Shown here: positions 14,712-26,000 of the stretch, piece after piece
Numbering within the stretch: the stretch's first letter is position 1
Layout of the letters: each line of letters opens with the position of its first letter
NCBI GenBank assembly: GCA_035967975.1
Contig: JAWQFQ010000009.1
Coordinates: 25,304-89,303 of the forward strand
Origin: Scytonema sp035967975
GTDB taxonomy: Bacteria > Cyanobacteriota > Cyanobacteriia > Cyanobacteriales > Nostocaceae
Direction of reading: 5' to 3'
DNA length: 64,000 nucleotides
Program-made: the position numbers and the translations under genes
Notes under the pieces: generated by a model
Database searches by the model: none
What the model saw: the letters and a program-made list of their open reading frames with translations, nothing else
What the model was told of the DNA's origin: nothing

Positions 14712-17480
14712 TTATTGAGAACATTCTCGACTCAAAATTTTCTGACCGTTGGGGAGTTGATATATTCCCTGTGGTTCAACAATTGGGTCGCCAATTTTCC
14801 ATCTTGGACGCTGAGTGGATAAGGACTGCATTGCTCCTGTAGGATAGGGTGACAACGGCGCATCACCAGGACGTTCTGGTAAACCCCCTTTCCCTGTGAC
14901 AAAAAATGTACCTTCTTGTCGATTGTTCCGTCTGACAATACAACTAGTCGCAATTAAGGCGTTAACGTCCAATACATTTTGCGGTAATTCTGTCAAGCTA
15001 TTTTGTAAAAAAGTAACATCAGGAATACCACTAATGGTTCCAGAAATTCCACCGCTAGCATTGACATCGACTCGTTGATTTCTGTCCAAACTATCGAGGG
15101 TAGAAATATCAGTCGTTGCAGGACTAGAATTATATAAGGGTAAACTGAGAAAAGCGCGGGTATTAAAGCGAATGTCACCACCTTTTCCATCACGCGCAAA
15201 GGAAAAGATATCGCTATCATTGAGTGCAATAATACTATTTGCTGTTAGGGTAATATTACCACCACCACCTGCACCCGTAAATACATTAGTCCGAATATTA
15301 GTATCACCGAAGAGGCGAATATTTTCCGCTTTGATATTAATAATTCCTCCAGAAGATTGAAGAGAAGAAGTGGTGATATTACTGTTGTTCGCACTCACAA
15401 GACCGCTAGCATTCATGTCTATATTTCCTGCTTGTCCTGTTCCAGTCGATTCAGCAATAATTTGAGCATTACCAGTTAATTCCAAAGAATCAACATTAAT
15501 ACTTAAATTTCCTCCATCACCTGCGTTTATGGTTTGAGTGCTAATCGCTGAACCATCACTGACAATCAATTGTCTGGTATCCAGACCCAAATTTCCAGCT
15601 TTCCCCCGACCTTGAGTTTCTGTTGATATTGTATTTACTGTTTTACCATCTGGTGAGGTTCCCCTCAAAATAATTGAGTTTCCTGCACGGATATTTAAAT
15701 TACCAGAATTTGCTTGTCCTAAATTATTGGGATTGTTCGTATCTGTGTCGATAATCAGAGTTTGCAAAATAGAGATTATTGATGATTGTAATGCAGGGTC
15801 GAAATTGCCGAGATTTTGCTGAACGTTGCTAAAAAAATCATCACTGTTTGGGTTTATAACACTGGTTGCAATCTGACTACCGTCAAGAATATATAACTTT
15901 GCTGTTGCAATCTGAATATCTCCACCAGCAGCAGAGCTAAAAGATAAGGTAGAAATTCTACTATTAGATAAATTGATTTTCTCCGCAACCTCCAGTGTTA
16001 AATTCCCTGGATTTCCTTGTCCCAAAAGGCTATTTACAATTATGGCAGATGTATTTTGTAAATTAAGATTTTGAGCATCAATTGAAACATTACCACTAGA
16101 TGTTTTCTCTGTGACATTGCCCACACTCAAAGATAAAGTTGCAATAGTACTGCTATTATCTAAATTGATATTGTTAGCACTAACCGTAACATTACCAGTA
16201 TTTCCCTGAAAGAAAGATGTAGAAGAAATATTCCCTATATTCTGCATATTCAAATTTTCTACATCAATGAGAATGTTCCCACTATTCCCAGCACTATTTG
16301 TCAGTGTAGTGATACTAGACAAGCCTGATATGTTTAAGTCTTGTCCATTAATTAATATTTCTCCTCCCTTCCCCGTACCACTTGTCAATGTATTAATAGC
16401 AGCTAAATCGGAAATATTAATTTTGTCAGCATCAATCAGAATATTTCCACTGTTCCCAGAATTATTTGTCACTGTAGAGAGAGCAGAATTAGCGTCGGAA
16501 ATATTGAATTGTGTTGCTTGAATTTTTATGTCTCCACTATTTTGATTACCGATATTCAAAGAGCGTATAGAACCACTAGAAATATTAATGTTATTACCGA
16601 TTAACCTAACTTCCCCTCCACCCAAACCAGAAACATCCAATATTGCTTGGTTCTTCAAATCGATATCTGCATAGGAAACATTCTGGGGAAAACTCAAGTC
16701 TAAACTGTTACTGTCAGTACTGCTTATTCCAATCTCTCCTGGACCAGACAATCCTCCAACGCTAATTTTTCCACCAAAAGCCTGTAATAATCCCCCATCT
16801 AAAATAACATCACCACCTAACAAAAATAATTCCTTACCATAGGGAACTGCAAGTCCGATTTGCAATGAAGGGTTATTTAAACTAACTGCTCTAGAACGAT
16901 TGATAATTGGTGCAGGTGAGATTTGGTTGAATAGAAAAGCTGAAGGATTGATTGTCAATAGTTGGGGTGTACCTGGATTAGAAGCGCTGAAAAATCCTTG
17001 ATTATTAAACTCTACTGCATCTGCAGTTGTGGCGATAAACGAACCACCAATATCTAAACGTGCATTCTCACCAAAAATAATTCCTGCAGGATTTATTAAG
17101 TATAGGTTAACATCGGGACGGACAGCGCGACCATTGAGAATTTGTAAAGTACCAAGAGTTCCTAAAATTTCTGAATATTTACCACCCGTTACTCGTGAAA
17201 AAATATTTTTAATATTGATATTTGGACTCAAAAAATAGGCGCTGCGTCCTTGACTAACATTAAATTCCTTGAAGCTGTGAAATAGATTAGAATCGCGTAT
17301 TGCTCCCCCTATAATTGCTTCGATGGGGAGTCCGAGAAAATTTTGCTGTACTGATGAACTCTCTACACCCAAACTATTATCGGGTTGAATGTTACTCTGA
17401 GCAGAAACACTATTTGTGAATATCAATCCCACACAGGGAGCAACAAAACTTAACCATTGAATAGTTTTATTCCAGTACAC
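14712..17480 (-). CDS. Filamentous-haemagglutinin / S-layer family surface protein (TpsA-like)
   Basis: The 922-residue protein starts with a signal peptide (1-28, hydrophobic LSFVAPCVGLIFTNSVSAQ). A haemagglutination-activity (TPS) domain follows (about 30-265), with LFLINPAGIIFGENA-type sequence (near 125) and SFIATTA. The rest is a long Asn/Gly/Ser-rich right-handed beta-helix with repeated SGNI-I-A motifs. The C-terminal block (GTFFVTGKGGLPERPGDAP, RPRWKIGDPIVEP) is typical of the cyanobacterial family. Such proteins cross the outer membrane through a TpsB pore and act in adhesion. No TpsB gene is in the window. The start is GTG, preceded by GGGAGTAAG. Its sister is at 23057-28534. Confidence 0.88.
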   Translation of the reverse strand: MYWNKTIQWLSFVAPCVGLIFTNSVSAQSNIQPDNSLGVESSSVQQNFLGLPIEAIIGGAIRDSNLFHSFKEFNVSQGRSAYFLSPNINIKNIFSRVTGGKYSEILGTLGTLQILNGRAVRPDVNLYLINPAGIIFGENARLDIGGSFIATTADAVEFNNQGFFSASNPGTPQLLTINPSAFLFNQISPAPIINRSRAVSLNNPSLQIGLAVPYGKELFLLGGDVILDGGLLQAFGGKISVGGLSGPGEIGISSTDSNSLDLSFPQNVSYADIDLKNQAILDVSGLGGGEVRLIGNNINISSGSIRSLNIGNQNSGDIKIQATQFNISDANSALSTVTNNSGNSGNILIDADKINISDLAAINTLTSGTGKGGEILINGQDLNISGLSSITTLTNSAGNSGNILIDVENLNMQNIGNISSTSFFQGNTGNVTVSANNINLDNSSTIATLSLSVGNVTEKTSSGNVSIDAQNLNLQNTSAIIVNSLLGQGNPGNLTLEVAEKINLSNSRISTLSFSSAAGGDIQIATAKLYILDGSQIATSVINPNSDDFFSNVQQNLGNFDPALQSSIISILQTLIIDTDTNNPNNLGQANSGNLNIRAGNSIILRGTSPDGKTVNTISTETQGRGKAGNLGLDTRQLIVSDGSAISTQTINAGDGGNLSINVDSLELTGNAQIIAESTGTGQAGNIDMNASGLVSANNSNITTSSLQSSGGIINIKAENIRLFGDTNIRTNVFTGAGGGGNITLTANSIIALNDSDIFSFARDGKGGDIRFNTRAFLSLPLYNSSPATTDISTLDSLDRNQRVDVNASGGISGTISGIPDVTFLQNSLTELPQNVLDVNALIATSCIVRRNNRQEGTFFVTGKGGLPERPGDAPLSPYPTGAMQSLSTQRPRWKIGDPIVEPQGIYQLPNGQKILSRECSQ

Positions 17481-17661
17481 ATCCTTACTCCCACTAGTGT
17501 TTAAAAGTTCTCAATCAATCCACAACTATTGACAGATATAGATATTGATAGATTGGGAAGTTTTTACTTTTGCGTAATCTAAAAATAATTATCAGTATTT
17601 TCGGTTGACAAGTCAATTGTCTGAGCTAACTCAATACTGCTCGGTTAACAGAAGTACCACC

Positions 17662-17690
17662 AAACCCGGTATCTTGGAGATACCGGGTTT
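17662..17690. repeat. Palindromic element copy 1 (AAACCCGGTATC / GATACCGGGTTT)
   Basis: A perfect 12-bp stem lies in the gap between the first haemagglutinin gene and the PEP-CTERM gene. Flanks (CTCGGTTAACAGAAGTAC and CGACAAGTATTGG) resemble those of other copies of the family. Confidence 0.9.
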
Positions 17691-17813
17691 CTAATTTTCC
17701 CCTGAATCGACAAGTATTGGACTACTATGAGGTTTTTTGCGCGGAATTACAGAAAATGTTATATGATAAGCAGCAGATTTCCAAACAAGTGTTTTGCACA
17801 AACCAATAACTAT

Positions 17814-18563
17814 ATGAAGTCTATCAAATCTGTTCTGGGCGCGATTAGCTTTATATCTACTATAGTTGGCTGTGGAATCCCGGCGATCGCCGTAGATTTT
17901 AGATTAAATTCTATTACAGGTTCCTGGGAGAATCCGATTGGTAGTCCGATTGTAACCGGGGAAGGTACGAATCGAATTGAGTGGGGTGTTGCGGTAGCGG
18001 GTTCATTTAGCAGTGGGTTACAATTTGATAGTGTGACACCTCCTTCTGTGACGGTTAGCAATACAAGCGATTTTGTCTTGGGTAGACTAACTCACTTCAA
18101 TTATCCGACCGAGAATCCTCTCAGAAGTGTTGATTTAAATATTGCTCTCAACTTAGAAAATGCACAACCTACTTTTAGATATAGATTCGACATTGACGAG
18201 ACAGAGAATAATATTCCTATAGATGATTGTCCGTCGTTTCAGAGCAGTATTACAGCTTGTGACGATAAAATAGGTTTCTCCGCTTCTAATTTTACACCTA
18301 CTACCTTTTCTGTTGATGGACAAGATTACACCCTGCAACTAGTTGGATTTAGTAGTACTCCAGATGGTTCTCGTCCAATTTCTCAGTTTATTACTGAAGA
18401 AAGAAAAGATAATAGTGCATTTCTAATTGCTCGAATTACGACTCCTCAAGTAGAAAGAGTCTCTGAACCTACTACGATTGCGGCTTTATTTATATTAAGT
18501 TTATACTCACTCAATCGTCGTCGAAAAAAGTCCTCTGATTCAGGTTTAGTCGAAATTGACTAA
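17814..18563 (+). CDS. PEP-CTERM anchored surface protein, choice-of-anchor K / THxN type
   Basis: With the start at 17814 the protein has 249 residues: a signal peptide (about 1-27, ending GCGIPAIAV), a secreted domain with GSWENPIGSP, EWG and the LGRLTHFNYP motif typical of choice-of-anchor K/THxN proteins, and a C-terminal sorting signal. The last is SEPTT, a hydrophobic stretch (IAALFILSLYSL) and NRRRKK, a PEP-CTERM with Ser-Glu-Pro. Such proteins are processed by exosortase and go to the cell surface or matrix. The frame is open further upstream, but only this ATG puts the signal peptide at the N-terminus; no strong Shine-Dalgarno is seen. Confidence 0.78.
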   Translation: MKSIKSVLGAISFISTIVGCGIPAIAVDFRLNSITGSWENPIGSPIVTGEGTNRIEWGVAVAGSFSSGLQFDSVTPPSVTVSNTSDFVLGRLTHFNYPTENPLRSVDLNIALNLENAQPTFRYRFDIDETENNIPIDDCPSFQSSITACDDKIGFSASNFTPTTFSVDGQDYTLQLVGFSSTPDGSRPISQFITEERKDNSAFLIARITTPQVERVSEPTTIAALFILSLYSLNRRRKKSSDSGLVEID

Positions 18564-18778
18564 AATTTTGGATAGAGATATTATTCACTCGGTGGTAGTT
18601 AAAAATAGCTGCAAAATATAATTTTCTCTAATTTTAGAGACGTAGCTACTTTTGACAGAAATTATTTAGGAAAATGCTAACTTTTCGGTGTTGCATATTT
18701 GTGGGATAATTGTATTTTCTCTGTCAATTGAACAACTTAATTCTTGGCGCTTTTGGCGTTTTGTCGGTTCATTTTTCC
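18564..18778. other. Gene-free stretch after the PEP-CTERM gene
   Basis: I see no gene, hairpin or known repeat in these AT-rich 215 bp. They lead directly into the MITE-like element at 18779, the two together forming the gap before the CHAT gene. Confidence 0.4.
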
Positions 18779-18917
18779 TAAGAGTTCAGCTATTAGCTGT
18801 CAGCACCTCAGCTTGGAAACATATTTTCGGACGTTCTCTCGGCATTGTTGATCAGCTAATTAAACACTCTTATAGCTGAGAAAAGCTGACGGCTGATAGC
18901 TGATGGCTGAACTCTTA
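18779..18917. mobile_element. MITE-like inverted-repeat element, copy A
   Basis: Left end TAAGAGTTCAGCTATTAGC and right end GCTGATGGCTGAACTCTTA are near-perfect inverted repeats enclosing about 100 bp with no coding potential. Related copies are at 36999, 45030 and 49741. The right end contains an ATG (18903) in frame with the CHAT gene; see that entry. Confidence 0.8.
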
Positions 18918-18970
18918 CCATTTTTAATCCCCATTCTATGCAACACCAACTTTTCTATACGGAAGCTGTT

Positions 18971-18974
18971 GGAG
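18971..18974 (+). promoter_or_regulatory. Shine-Dalgarno GGAG supporting the GTG start of the CHAT gene
   Basis: GGAG lies six bases before the GTG at 18981. The upstream ATG at 18903 lies inside a repeat element and has no such signal. Confidence 0.55.
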
Positions 18975-18980
18975 TCAATC

Positions 18981-21722
18981 GTGAGAAATCCATATCGTCA
19001 GTCACATCTGCATAGATTCCCCATATTTCTTTGCTTGATTAGCTTTACAGTTACTTTGTGGTTGGATTCGTCAATCTCCGAAGATTCCCTTAACCAGCAG
19101 TACCAATTAAGTATAAATTGGCAAGGAATAACTGGACGGGTAGTAAAAGCAGAATCTCCAGATGCTTCTCAATTAATAGAGAAAGGTTTGCAACTGTATG
19201 AGGATACAGATATAACAGCAGCGATAAAAGAGTGGGAACAAGCATTAAGTATCTTGCGAAAAAATAGTAATAACGCTTTAGCTGTTGTAGTCCGTGAAAA
19301 CCTAGCACGAGCATACCAGGAAACGCGCCAAGGAGAACAGGCGATTAATTATTGGAAGGAGGTCATCGTTTACTACCGTCAGGTGGGGAACCAAGAGAAA
19401 GTGGGGCGATCGCTCACTGAATTAGCCCAGGTATATAGTAGTTTGGGACAAACTAAGGAAGCGCTGGTATTGTTATGTAATCCTGATAAACAAGATAATT
19501 GTAGTCCCGATAGTGCGGTAGAAATCGCCAACTCCAGCAAAGACAAACTTAGTCAAGTCACTGCTTGGGGAAGTTTAGGTGATGTGAATCGGTTGATGGG
19601 GGATTACGATAAATCGTTGAAGAACTTGGAAAAAAGTCTAGGGTTTGTCAAGAAAATTAATAATCCCGGATTACAAATGTCGGTTTTAAATAGCTTGGGT
19701 AATACCTACATTAGTTTAGCGAAGGTGAGCGATCGCAAAGCAGCATCAGCAAAGGTGAGGGGAGATGAGGAACAAGCGCGCTCATTTACTAAACAAGCTC
19801 AACAAAACGAAACTCAAGCGCTGGAATATCTACATCAAAGTTTAGATATTGCTCGTAAGCAACAGGATGTAAGCAGTCAAATGCGTTCTCTGCTACGAAT
19901 TATTCCTTTATATTGGCGCGATCGCAGGAGTAATGAAGCAGAAGTTACCTTAAAATCCGCTATAGACTTATTAGAAAGTTTACCATATAGTCGCAGTCGA
20001 GTATATGCAACTATTGATATAGTGCATTTAATGCATTTACTGCAAACACCAACAGATAAACCCGCACCGTCCCGGTGGAGTTGTATTAATAGTAGTTCTT
20101 ATCCTCAAGAAATATCATTACTAGAAACAGCAGTTAAAGTTGCAAAAAAAATTAAAGACGACCGAGCAGAATCCTTTGCATTAGGAACATTAGGACATAT
20201 ACATGAGTGTCGCCAGGACTACTCTCAAGCCATTGAAATTACGAATCAAGCTAGAATAGCAGCAGAGCAAAAGTTAAAAGCCCAAGACAGTTTATACTTG
20301 TGGGAATGGCAAACAGGACGTATATTAAAAGCGCAGGGACAAATTAGTGGTGCTATTTCTGCTTACGAACAAGCGACAAAAACTCTAGATACAATTCGTC
20401 AGGATATATTAACAGCAAATCGGGATATTCAGTTTGACTTTCGAGATACAATTGAGCCAATTTATCGTGAATTAGTTACGCTTAGGGTGGATTTGGAAGA
20501 ATCTAGACAAGCTAGAAATAAATCGCTGGTGTCAGAAGATGATTTAAATAATATTAGTAACATTCTGAAAACTGTTGACTCTCTCAAACTAGCCGAATTA
20601 CAAAACTATTTCGGGAACGATTGTATTATCACTCCATTTCAGGAAAAAACAATTCAAGAACTTGGAGATAGCAAAACAGCATTTTTGAATACAATTATTT
20701 TGGCAGATAAAACTGTTGTCGTACTCACCCTTCCCAACGGTGTAAATAAATTAGAAACCATCAAGATTTCTCGTCAATCTATTACAGAGAAAATTCTTTT
20801 ATTTCGCAGAAGTTTAGAGCAATTTCGTGATGAACAAGCTGATTATGACACGACAATTGCTCAGGAAATGTATAACTGGTTAGTCAAACCATTTATCACC
20901 GAAATTAAAAACTCTAAGATTAAAACATTAGTCTTTGTCCAGGACGGGATTTTGCGAAGCATACCGATGGCTGCATTATATGATGGCGAACAATTCTTAA
21001 TTCAACAATATGCAGTAGCGACAATTCCCAGTATTAACTTGACCGATGTTCGACCTTTACAAAAGCAAAATTTGCGGATACTAGCGTTAGGGTTGAGTCA
21101 ACCTAGTAAAGTCAATGGAAAATTTTTTAAGGAACTTAATAATGTATCTAAAGAAATTTCTCAAATCTTAAATAAAATTCCCGGTCAAAAATTAATTGAC
21201 GAAGAGTTTACGACCTCTCGTTTAGAAACAGAACTCAGTAAAAATAACTATTCAATTATTCACATCGCCACCCACGGTTCATTTGGGACAGAACCAGAAA
21301 ACACCTTCATTATTACTGGCGAAAAAAATGCTCAAACAGGAGAAAATGCAATACTCAACTTCAACGACTTAGATAATAAAATTCGCAAAAATGCTCGCAA
21401 TCAGAGAATATTGGAACTACTCACCTTAACTGCTTGCGAAACCGCAGTTGGGGACGAACGTTCTACCCTAGGACTCGCAGGTGTCGCAGTCCAAGCAGGA
21501 GCAAAGAGTGCGATCGCATCTCTATGGGCTGTGAAAGATATTACTACAGCACAACTCGCCACGGATTTTTATGAACAATTATTAAAAAATTCAGATATGA
21601 GTAAAGCCGAAGCTTTACAAGCTGCTCAAAAAGAATTGCTGGAGGGGAAAGAAATAGAGGGAAGAAAATTTACTCACCCTGCTTATTGGTCGCCTTTAAT
21701 TTTAATTGGTAATTGGCAATAG
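18981..21722 (+). CDS. CHAT-domain (caspase-like) protein with tetratricopeptide repeats
   Basis: The protein has 913 residues from the GTG. It starts with one hydrophobic segment (FPIFLCLISFTVTLWL, near 12-27), a signal peptide or anchor. TPR-like helical pairs follow (about 60-480, for example the NLARAYQETRQGEQAINYWKE type). The C-terminal CHAT domain covers about 560-910. The caspase-like dyad is visible: His in HIATHGSF near 763 and Cys in LTACETAVG near 816. CHAT-TPR proteins are putative cysteine proteases; partners are unknown for most, though CHAT proteases act in defence and in type III-E CRISPR systems. Here it lies among exported surface proteins, so processing of those is a plausible role (inference). 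Confidence 0.88.
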   Translation: MRNPYRQSHLHRFPIFLCLISFTVTLWLDSSISEDSLNQQYQLSINWQGITGRVVKAESPDASQLIEKGLQLYEDTDITAAIKEWEQALSILRKNSNNALAVVVRENLARAYQETRQGEQAINYWKEVIVYYRQVGNQEKVGRSLTELAQVYSSLGQTKEALVLLCNPDKQDNCSPDSAVEIANSSKDKLSQVTAWGSLGDVNRLMGDYDKSLKNLEKSLGFVKKINNPGLQMSVLNSLGNTYISLAKVSDRKAASAKVRGDEEQARSFTKQAQQNETQALEYLHQSLDIARKQQDVSSQMRSLLRIIPLYWRDRRSNEAEVTLKSAIDLLESLPYSRSRVYATIDIVHLMHLLQTPTDKPAPSRWSCINSSSYPQEISLLETAVKVAKKIKDDRAESFALGTLGHIHECRQDYSQAIEITNQARIAAEQKLKAQDSLYLWEWQTGRILKAQGQISGAISAYEQATKTLDTIRQDILTANRDIQFDFRDTIEPIYRELVTLRVDLEESRQARNKSLVSEDDLNNISNILKTVDSLKLAELQNYFGNDCIITPFQEKTIQELGDSKTAFLNTIILADKTVVVLTLPNGVNKLETIKISRQSITEKILLFRRSLEQFRDEQADYDTTIAQEMYNWLVKPFITEIKNSKIKTLVFVQDGILRSIPMAALYDGEQFLIQQYAVATIPSINLTDVRPLQKQNLRILALGLSQPSKVNGKFFKELNNVSKEISQILNKIPGQKLIDEEFTTSRLETELSKNNYSIIHIATHGSFGTEPENTFIITGEKNAQTGENAILNFNDLDNKIRKNARNQRILELLTLTACETAVGDERSTLGLAGVAVQAGAKSAIASLWAVKDITTAQLATDFYEQLLKNSDMSKAEALQAAQKELLEGKEIEGRKFTHPAYWSPLILIGNWQ

Positions 21723-21780
21723 GGATTTAAGATTTTGTAATGTATAGATGATACAATACTGCCAGAGATAGCGATGCAGG

Positions 21781-21814
21781 AGAAACCCGGTTTCGCAGAA
21801 GTTACCGGGTTTCT
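21781..21814. repeat. Palindromic element copy 2
   Basis: AGAAACCCGGTTTCGCAGAAGTTACCGGGTTTCT forms a 10-bp outer stem with an imperfect centre; it lies behind the CHAT gene and is followed by GGTTAACCGACAAGTATTG. Confidence 0.9.
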
Positions 21815-21862
21815 GAGGTCTCAACTATGGTTAACCGACAAGTATTGATTGTCAATATTAAT

Positions 21863-22633
21863 TTATCTTTCTAAACTTACAATTTTTTGCAGTTTTACAG
21901 ATTGTTCTTGTAACTCTTTTTGCCTACTTTCTTCCGTAGTCTTCTTAGCCTCTTCTGCTTCAAATTTGCTCAATTTGGTCAATAGATTGAGAGTTGCTGT
22001 CTTATTCGTTGAATTATTGAGTGTTTCTGCTAAGGCATCATACCATAATCCCTTTGCTGCGTATATTTGTGAGCGTTTAAGGGGGTCTTTTAATTTAGAC
22101 AGTGCATTTTTCAAATTCAACGGTGTTGCAACCACCTCAATCTCGGCGCGAATCAGTAAATCCTCGGAAGGATGGTTAGGATTACACAATAAAGCAACCT
22201 GCCATAAATACTGACTTCCTACTGATAAACTAGCTTTGTCCAGGGGAAGAGAAAGGCTCATAATACCAGCTTTACTCGGTATTTGTGTTCGATAAATAAC
22301 TTTACTCTTACCATTAGCAGTGTATTCGTATAGACTAAATTCGACATTACGGTTGGGAGAATTAGGGACAAACCAAGCAAATGTTGGTTGTAACGACACC
22401 GTTCGTCCGAGATATGCAAGGGGCGCAAGTGCAGTTAAACTTGTTTGTGAATCCCCCGTACATCCATCAGTGCGGCTACTATTTGAACCCGTTGCAGTCC
22501 TGGGGCGAGAGGGATTTGAGGGTGGTATGTAGTCTGCAAAAGCAGTATTTGTAATGATTAGGGACAACGCTAATGCAAGGCTAGGTAGCAGGTTCTTGAT
22601 TTTATGCTGATTGCAAGAAAAAACTTGTCTCAT
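21863..22633 (-). CDS. DUF928 family exported protein
   Basis: The 256-residue protein has a signal peptide (1-33, LLPSLALALSLIITNTAFA). It contains the DUF928 pattern: proline-rich start with GCTGDSQTSLTALAP (54-68), LGRTVSLQPTFAWFVP (75-90), a beta-sandwich-like middle, LWQVALLCNPNHPSEDL and a helical C-terminal half with GLWYDALAETL. The function is unknown. In cyanobacteria it is commonly found near CHAT-TPR and haemagglutinin genes, as here, where it is convergent with the CHAT gene. The last 40 residues are a charged coiled-coil. Confidence 0.82.
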   Translation of the reverse strand: MRQVFSCNQHKIKNLLPSLALALSLIITNTAFADYIPPSNPSRPRTATGSNSSRTDGCTGDSQTSLTALAPLAYLGRTVSLQPTFAWFVPNSPNRNVEFSLYEYTANGKSKVIYRTQIPSKAGIMSLSLPLDKASLSVGSQYLWQVALLCNPNHPSEDLLIRAEIEVVATPLNLKNALSKLKDPLKRSQIYAAKGLWYDALAETLNNSTNKTATLNLLTKLSKFEAEEAKKTTEESRQKELQEQSVKLQKIVSLER

Positions 22634-23056
22634 GGGTTTATTGTCACAGCCTGCAACTGTATATTTGCTGGTTTACAAGCATAAAATTACAGGATTTAGA
22701 CAATTTTCGCCATTTATATCAAAAAAAGTATATAAATATGACGCTACTTTGGCAGGAAGGCAATACTTATCGGAAATTTGAAGTTATGTTCTTCATAAGT
22801 TGTTGATTCTCCCTGTTGGGATTTTTGAGCTATTTGAATCGAATTAACATCACCACTAACTGGATTTGCATCTGTATGCCTAATAACTAACTACCATCTA
22901 AGATTCATCGGCAATTTTGGGCGAAAATCCTGCTTATCCGGTCAATTCAGCCATTTTTAAGACTCAGCAATCCTTAAGAATTAATTTATATATTTTCTTC
23001 AAGTACCCGAAATTTGGTAGCTTTTCTTATATTCATGGTTTAACTGAAGACTAACG
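22634..23056. other. Divergent intergenic region between DUF928 and large haemagglutinin genes
   Basis: These 423 bp contain no gene and none of the repeat families. Being between two divergently transcribed genes it must hold both promoters; AT-rich sequence around 22728 (ATATAAATATGACG) and 22985 is suitable, but I cannot name boxes. Confidence 0.4.
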
Positions 23057-26000
23057 ATGGGTGAAAAGTTACCGCTTATGAAGAGGGACCGCTGGCTCAA
23101 AAGATGCTGGAAATCTGGTTTACTGGGGCTTTTGGGCTGGTTGAGTATCAGCGTCTTTGCTTGTAAAACCCTTGCCCAGCAAAGTAATATTGTACCGGAT
23201 AATACTTTGGGTGCTGAATCGTCTCAAGTTTTACCAAATTATCAGGGACAACCAATAGAGGTAATTACTGGTGGTGCAACTCGTGGGATTAATCTATTTC
23301 ACAGTTTTCGAGAATTCAATGTCAGCGAGGGACGGGGAGCATATTTTTTCAGCCCCAATGCAGATATCCAGAATATCTTAACGCGGGTGACGGGTAGTAA
23401 CCGCTCGGATATCTTGGGTACGCTTGGTACTTTTGGGGAGTCTCCAGCGAATTTGTTTTTGATAAACCCCAACGGGATTGTGTTTGGGGAAAATGCAAGT
23501 TTGGATGTTCAGGGTTCGTTGGTTGCGACAACTGCGAATAGCGTGCAATTTGGCGATCGAGGTTCGTTTAACGCAAGTATACCCCAACTTCCTTCCCAGT
23601 TGTTAACGATAAATCCTTCGGCTTTTTTGTTTAACGCGATCGCAAATCAAAGAATAATCAACCGATCGAGAGCCAATACTAACGTGCTTGGTTCTGCGAC
23701 TATGGGACTTCAAGTACCTAATGGTAAAAGTTTACTTTTATTGGGTGGTGATATTGATGTTGATAGTGGTGGATTATTTGCTTTTGGTGGAAGAGTCGAA
23801 TTAGGAGGATTATCAACACGGGGGACTGTCGGTATTCAAGAAAATGGCAATAATTTGAGTTTTAGTTTTCCTGATGATGTAGAACGAGCAGATGTATTTT
23901 TTCGCAATGATGCATTTGTCAATGTTAGTTCTGCTGGTGGAGGTAATATTAATATCAATGCTCGAAACGTAAATTTTTCAGAAAGTGGATTGAGAGCAGG
24001 AATCTCTGTAGGGAATGGTACCACAACTAGTAAAGCTGGAAATATAGTAATTAATGCAATTGAAACAGTTAGTTTAACTAAGGATAGCTATATTTTTAAT
24101 ACTTTGCAAAGAAGGGCAACTGGTAAAGCTGGTGATATTCATATTAATACTGGTTACTTGAATTTAGATAATGGTTCGACTTTTGTTGTTAGCACCTATG
24201 GAAATGGTGATGCTGGTAATCTTTTTATTAATGTATCTGATGCGGTTTCTCTCACAGGACGGAATACAGAAATATTTAATGATGTGGAACCAGGAGCAGT
24301 AGGGAATGGAGGGGAAATTAATATTAAGGCTGGTTCTCTAATCCTCTCCGAACGCGCTCAAATAGAAGCTTCGGTAATTTCTGGTGGTAGAAATCAACCC
24401 GCAGGACGTGGTAATGCTGGTAATGTCAATATTGATGTTCGCGGTAATTTTTCCTTATTGGGTGTAAGGGACAACACTTCAGACAGCAATAACACTGCTA
24501 TTTTTAACACTTTGGGAAATGGTTCGGTAGGTGCGGGTGGAAATATAAATATCAAAGCTAATTCCGTTTTATTAACTGACGGTGGACAACTGGGGACTAG
24601 CACTTTTGGACGAGGTAATGCTGGTAATATTTTAATCCAAGCAACCGATGATATTTTTCTTGATAAAGGTTATGTTTCCAGTCTTGTTATCAGGGGTGCT
24701 GTGGGGAATGGTGGTAACATTTCCATTAATTCCGGAACTCTGACCCTCAATAATGGTGCTTTATTACAGACCTCTGTACAGAGTATTTTTAATAACGAAC
24801 CTGCTGGACTTGGTAATGCTGGTACTATCAAAATTGATGTGCGAGATGCAGTAACTGTTTCTGAACGCGGTAGTAGGATTTCGAGTACAGTCGGCAATGG
24901 AGGAATAGGTAATGGTGGCGATATTAGTATTAAAGCAGGATCACTATTTGTTGACCATCAAGCAGAAATAATCGCCAGTTCCTTTGGTCAAGGAGATGCA
25001 GGAAGTATATTTATCGAAGCGTTGGATAAAATCTCGTTTAACAATGGTTTTGCTTTCAGCACTATTGGTAGAGAAGCAGTAGGTAATGGTGGTGATATTA
25101 GTATAAAAACTGGCTCTTTATTTGTTAATGGTAACGGTCAGCTGATAGCTAGTTCCTTTGGTAAAGGGGATGCGGGAAATATATTTATCGAAGGACGCGA
25201 TCGCGTTTCTTTTAATGGTGGTTCTGCTGAGAGTGACATTAATATTGGAGCAGTAGGCGATAGTGGTGATATTAATATTAAAGCAGGGTCTTTATTTGCC
25301 AGCAATGATGCATTTATTAGTGCAAGTACTTATGGACGAGGTAATTCAGGGAATATTACTTTGAATGCTTCAGATTCTATGAACCTGACAAATGCTCAGA
25401 TATTTAGCACTGTAGAAGCAGGAGGAGTGGGTAAGGGTGGTGATATTGACGTTAAAGCCTCCACTCTTTCCCTTTTTGATAGCGCTCAATTCGTGACCTC
25501 AGTTCGTAAAGCTGACGAAAACCAACTAGCTGGTCAAGGGAATGCGGGAAACATTAATGTTAACGTGACGGGTGCTGTGACATTTTCCGGAATCAAAAAC
25601 GGTTTTTCCAGTGGAATTTTTAGTGATGCAGAAACGGGAACAATCGGTAATGGAGGGAGTATAAATATTACTAGCGGTTCGTTGTTATTAAGCGATCAAG
25701 CAAAACTGTTGGCCAGCACACACGGACAAGGTGATGCGGGTAAAATCTCCATAACTGCTTCTGACTCTATCTTTATCAACGATGCTCGCATTTTCAGCAC
25801 TGTAGAAGCAGGAGGAGTAGGTAATGCTGGTGATATTGATATTAATGCTGCTTCTCTATCACTACAAAATATTGCTCAAATACAAACTTTAGTGCGTGGT
25901 GCTAACGATAACTTACCCGCAGCAAGGGGAAATGCGGGAAACGTCAACGTTAATGTTACTGGTACGGTGGCGATCGCTAATAATCAAGACAAATATGTTA

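Noticed and set aside
18688..18879. 63-residue frame before the CHAT gene
   Set aside because: It runs through MITE copy A, and its composition is not protein-like.
18903..18980. ATG start 78 bases further upstream for the CHAT protein
   Set aside because: It lies in the inverted-repeat end of a MITE-like element and has no Shine-Dalgarno, whereas GTG 18981 has one and puts the signal segment at the N-terminus.
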